Assembly: GCF_009905435.1 (NCBI RefSeq)
Contig: NZ_JAAAMT010000031.1
Coordinates: 1 to 64,000 of the forward strand
Length of the DNA stretch: 64,000 nt
Origin: Pseudomonas sp. R5(2019)
Lineage (GTDB): Bacteria > Pseudomonadota > Gammaproteobacteria > Pseudomonadales > Pseudomonadaceae
Direction: 5' to 3'
Below, piece by piece: positions 62,464 to 64,000 of the stretch. The position numbers and the translations under genes are program-made. How positions within the stretch are numbered: the first letter of the stretch is position 1; the number at the start of each line of letters is the position of its first letter. The notes beneath the pieces are model-generated. The model saw nothing but the letters and a program-made list of their open reading frames with translations, made no database searches and was not told where the DNA came from.

Positions 62464-63021
62464 TCAAGCCGGGCGCACGACGTCTCCAGTAGCCAGATCC
62501 CTGATCACACTCGGATTCTTGCGCCCACCCAATGCACCACCGAGCACCAGATCAAGCTGACCACGGAAATACTGCTCCACCCGCAACCGGGTGCGAGCAG
62601 CCGGGCGGCCTTGAGGGTTGGCGGATGTCGAGATCAGCGGCCCGACCAAGGCGCATAGTTCACGCACCACCGGATGGTCGCTGACCCGCAAGGCTACGGT
62701 ATCGTGCACCCCGGTGACCCACTCGGGCAGCAGGTTCTGGTGCGGTACCAGCCAGGTGTTCGGCCCGGGCCAGGTGCTGGCCATGCGGTCCATCCAGGTT
62801 TGTGGAAAGTCTTCGAACAGAAAGTCGAACTGGCGAATATTGTCAGCGATCAGGATCAGGCCCTTATCCACAGAACGCGACTTGATCGCCAGCAGCCGAT
62901 CCACTGCCTCTTCGTTCCACGGGTCACACCCCAAGCCCCAGACCGCCTCGGTTGGGTAGGCAATCACCGCTCCCGCTCGAATCTCGCGCGCGGCTTGTTG
63001 CACACGCCAACTGCTTACCAT
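62464..63021 (-). CDS. tsaC: Threonylcarbamoyl-AMP synthase TsaC (YrdC)
   Basis: The 185-residue protein has the Sua5/YrdC fold, with VIAYPTEAVWGLGCDPWNEE, KSRSVDKGLILIADN, and PLISTSANPQGRPA near the end. It makes threonylcarbamoyl-AMP from threonine, bicarbonate and ATP for the t6A modification at position 37 of ANN-decoding tRNAs. The length is that of the short TsaC form. It lies downstream of dprA on the same strand, as commonly in Gammaproteobacteria. Confidence 0.95.
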   Translation of the reverse strand: MVSSWRVQQAAREIRAGAVIAYPTEAVWGLGCDPWNEEAVDRLLAIKSRSVDKGLILIADNIRQFDFLFEDFPQTWMDRMASTWPGPNTWLVPHQNLLPEWVTGVHDTVALRVSDHPVVRELCALVGPLISTSANPQGRPAARTRLRVEQYFRGQLDLVLGGALGGRKNPSVIRDLATGDVVRPA

Positions 63022-63058
63022 TGCTTGTTCTCCGCATAAAGGCTGGCCTGCAGTTTAC

Positions 63059-64000
63059 TCAGCTAACACGACCAAACCAACGCCCAGCCTCATTGACCAC
63101 GCGCCCGTCCAGCTCCAGCTCGGTCAGAGCCGCCAACACCTTGGGCAGCGGCCAGCCACTGGCCTGGGCCAACGCTTCGCTGTTCTGAGGCGCGGCCAGC
63201 AGCAACGCCAGCAACGGATGCTCAACCTTGTTCGCAACCGGCTCGGCAGAAGAGGGCGGCAAGGCTTGCCAGCCTCGCAAGGTTTCAAGGATTTGCTCTA
63301 TGGTCTCGACCAGCAATGCGCCATCCCGAATCAACTGGTGGCAGCCCTTGGCCCCCGGGTGGTAAATGGACCCGGGAATCGCGTAGACCTCGCGGCCTTG
63401 TTCCGCCGCCAGCCGCGCGGTGATCAACGAACCACTGGCCAGGCTCGCCTCAACCACCAAAACACCCAGCGACAGCCCGCTGATGATCCGATTACGTCGT
63501 GGAAAATTGGCCGGCTGCGGCCCGGCATCCAGCGGAAACTCGGAAACCACCGCACTGCCTTGCGCCGCCATCGCCGCAGCGAGCGCTCGATGGCGCTGTG
63601 GATAAAGTTTTTGCAAGCCGGTGCCCAGCACCCCCACGGTCTGCCCGCCGACGTCCAGCGCAGCCTGGTGTGCAACGCCGTCCACCCCCAGCGCCAAACC
63701 GCTGGTAACGACAAAACCGGCCTGCGCCAGGCTGCGCGAAAACGCGGCAGCGGTGTCCAGCCCAGGGCGTGAGGCTCGCCGACTTCCGACGATAGCCAGC
63801 TGCGGCTTTTCCAGAATGGCAGGGTTACCGGCGACAAAAAGCAGGGGTGGCGCATCGACCAGCTCGGCCAGCAAGGCGGGGTAGCCGGGGTCGTCCCACA
63901 TCAGTAAATGCTGGTCGCGACCCTCTAGCCAGACCAATGCAGCGCTGGCGCCATCACGCACTTCGACGCTACGGCGCGCCTCGGCTGCAGACGCTGGAAT
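63059..64000 (-). CDS. dprA: DNA-processing protein DprA, C-terminal part (runs off the window)
   Basis: About 313 residues are visible, and the frame is open to the window edge. The extended Rossmann domain is clear: YPALLAELVDAPPLLFVAGN, then AIVGSRRASRPG, VTSGLALGVDGVAHQAAL, and FPRRNRIISGLSLGVLVVEA. A C-terminal winged helix (about the last 60 residues; LALLLAAPQNSEALAQASGW) follows. DprA loads RecA on incoming single-stranded DNA. The GTG at 63961 is probably internal, since complete DprA proteins have about 50 more residues. Confidence 0.93.
   Translation of the reverse strand: MPASAAEARRSVEVRDGASAALVWLEGRDQHLLMWDDPGYPALLAELVDAPPLLFVAGNPAILEKPQLAIVGSRRASRPGLDTAAAFSRSLAQAGFVVTSGLALGVDGVAHQAALDVGGQTVGVLGTGLQKLYPQRHRALAAAMAAQGSAVVSEFPLDAGPQPANFPRRNRIISGLSLGVLVVEASLASGSLITARLAAEQGREVYAIPGSIYHPGAKGCHQLIRDGALLVETIEQILETLRGWQALPPSSAEPVANKVEHPLLALLLAAPQNSEALAQASGWPLPKVLAALTELELDGRVVNEAGRWFGRVS

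Overview
The window is chromosomal DNA of a Pseudomonas, most likely of the P. fluorescens group. GC content is high and genes are closely packed. The gene order matches, as far as I remember it, two stretches of the P. aeruginosa PAO1 map near the origin (roughly PA5483-PA5505 and PA0021-PA0114). REP/REPIN repeats of the fluorescens type (core GCGAGCAAGCTTGCTC) sit between several genes. No tRNA, rRNA, prophage, CRISPR array or secretion system was seen.

Left part (1-17 kb). The window opens inside the 3' end of a group II intron whose 3' exon looks like the tail of an M16-type protease. Next come a DUF5924-type membrane protein, a nucleoside-recognition (SpmA/SpmB-like) membrane protein, the glutamate symporter gltP, and an envelope-stress cluster: DUF1328, a 92-residue orphan, a BON protein and the two-component system AlgB/KinB. 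A c-di-GMP and envelope block follows: a CSS-EAL phosphodiesterase, a lipoprotein amidase, the diguanylate cyclase DgcP, an EEP-family phosphatase, DsbA, cytochrome c4 and cytochrome c5.

Middle part (17-42 kb). engB and polA converge on the sRNA gene ersA, which has a good AlgU-type promoter. Then come thrB, the divergent zinc genes znuA and zur-znuCB around a Zur-type box, a tetratricopeptide-like lipoprotein, a decayed katE catalase remnant, and metNIQ. The aa3-type cytochrome c oxidase region (coxB, coxA, ctaG, coxC, SURF1, ctaA, cyoE, Sco) runs on the minus strand and is interrupted by one small plus-strand gene. A SulP transporter and a beta-carbonic anhydrase follow.

Right part (42-64 kb). 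An SOS-type (LexA) box lies in front of a radical SAM gene. Two M3 oligopeptidases (prlC and a diverged copy) flank a YheV-type gene. After them come a gamma-carbonic anhydrase-like protein, a HAD phosphatase, an aminopeptidase-like lipoprotein, paired small paralogues, osmC, an LLM oxidoreductase, dodecin, a DUF883 protein, trpI-trpBA, a DOPA-dioxygenase-like protein, an NAD(P)-binding protein, a second SulP transporter, aroE and hemF, qor, tsaC and the C-terminal part of dprA. In this sequence hemF has no stop codon of its own and reads in frame into aroE.

Most of the window is conserved core genome. The observations most worth a second look are the hemF-aroE fusion, the katE fossil, the group II intron in a coding sequence, the diverged PrlC copy, the two sigma-54-like promoters beside algB, and the 38-bp perfect inverted repeat after trpA.
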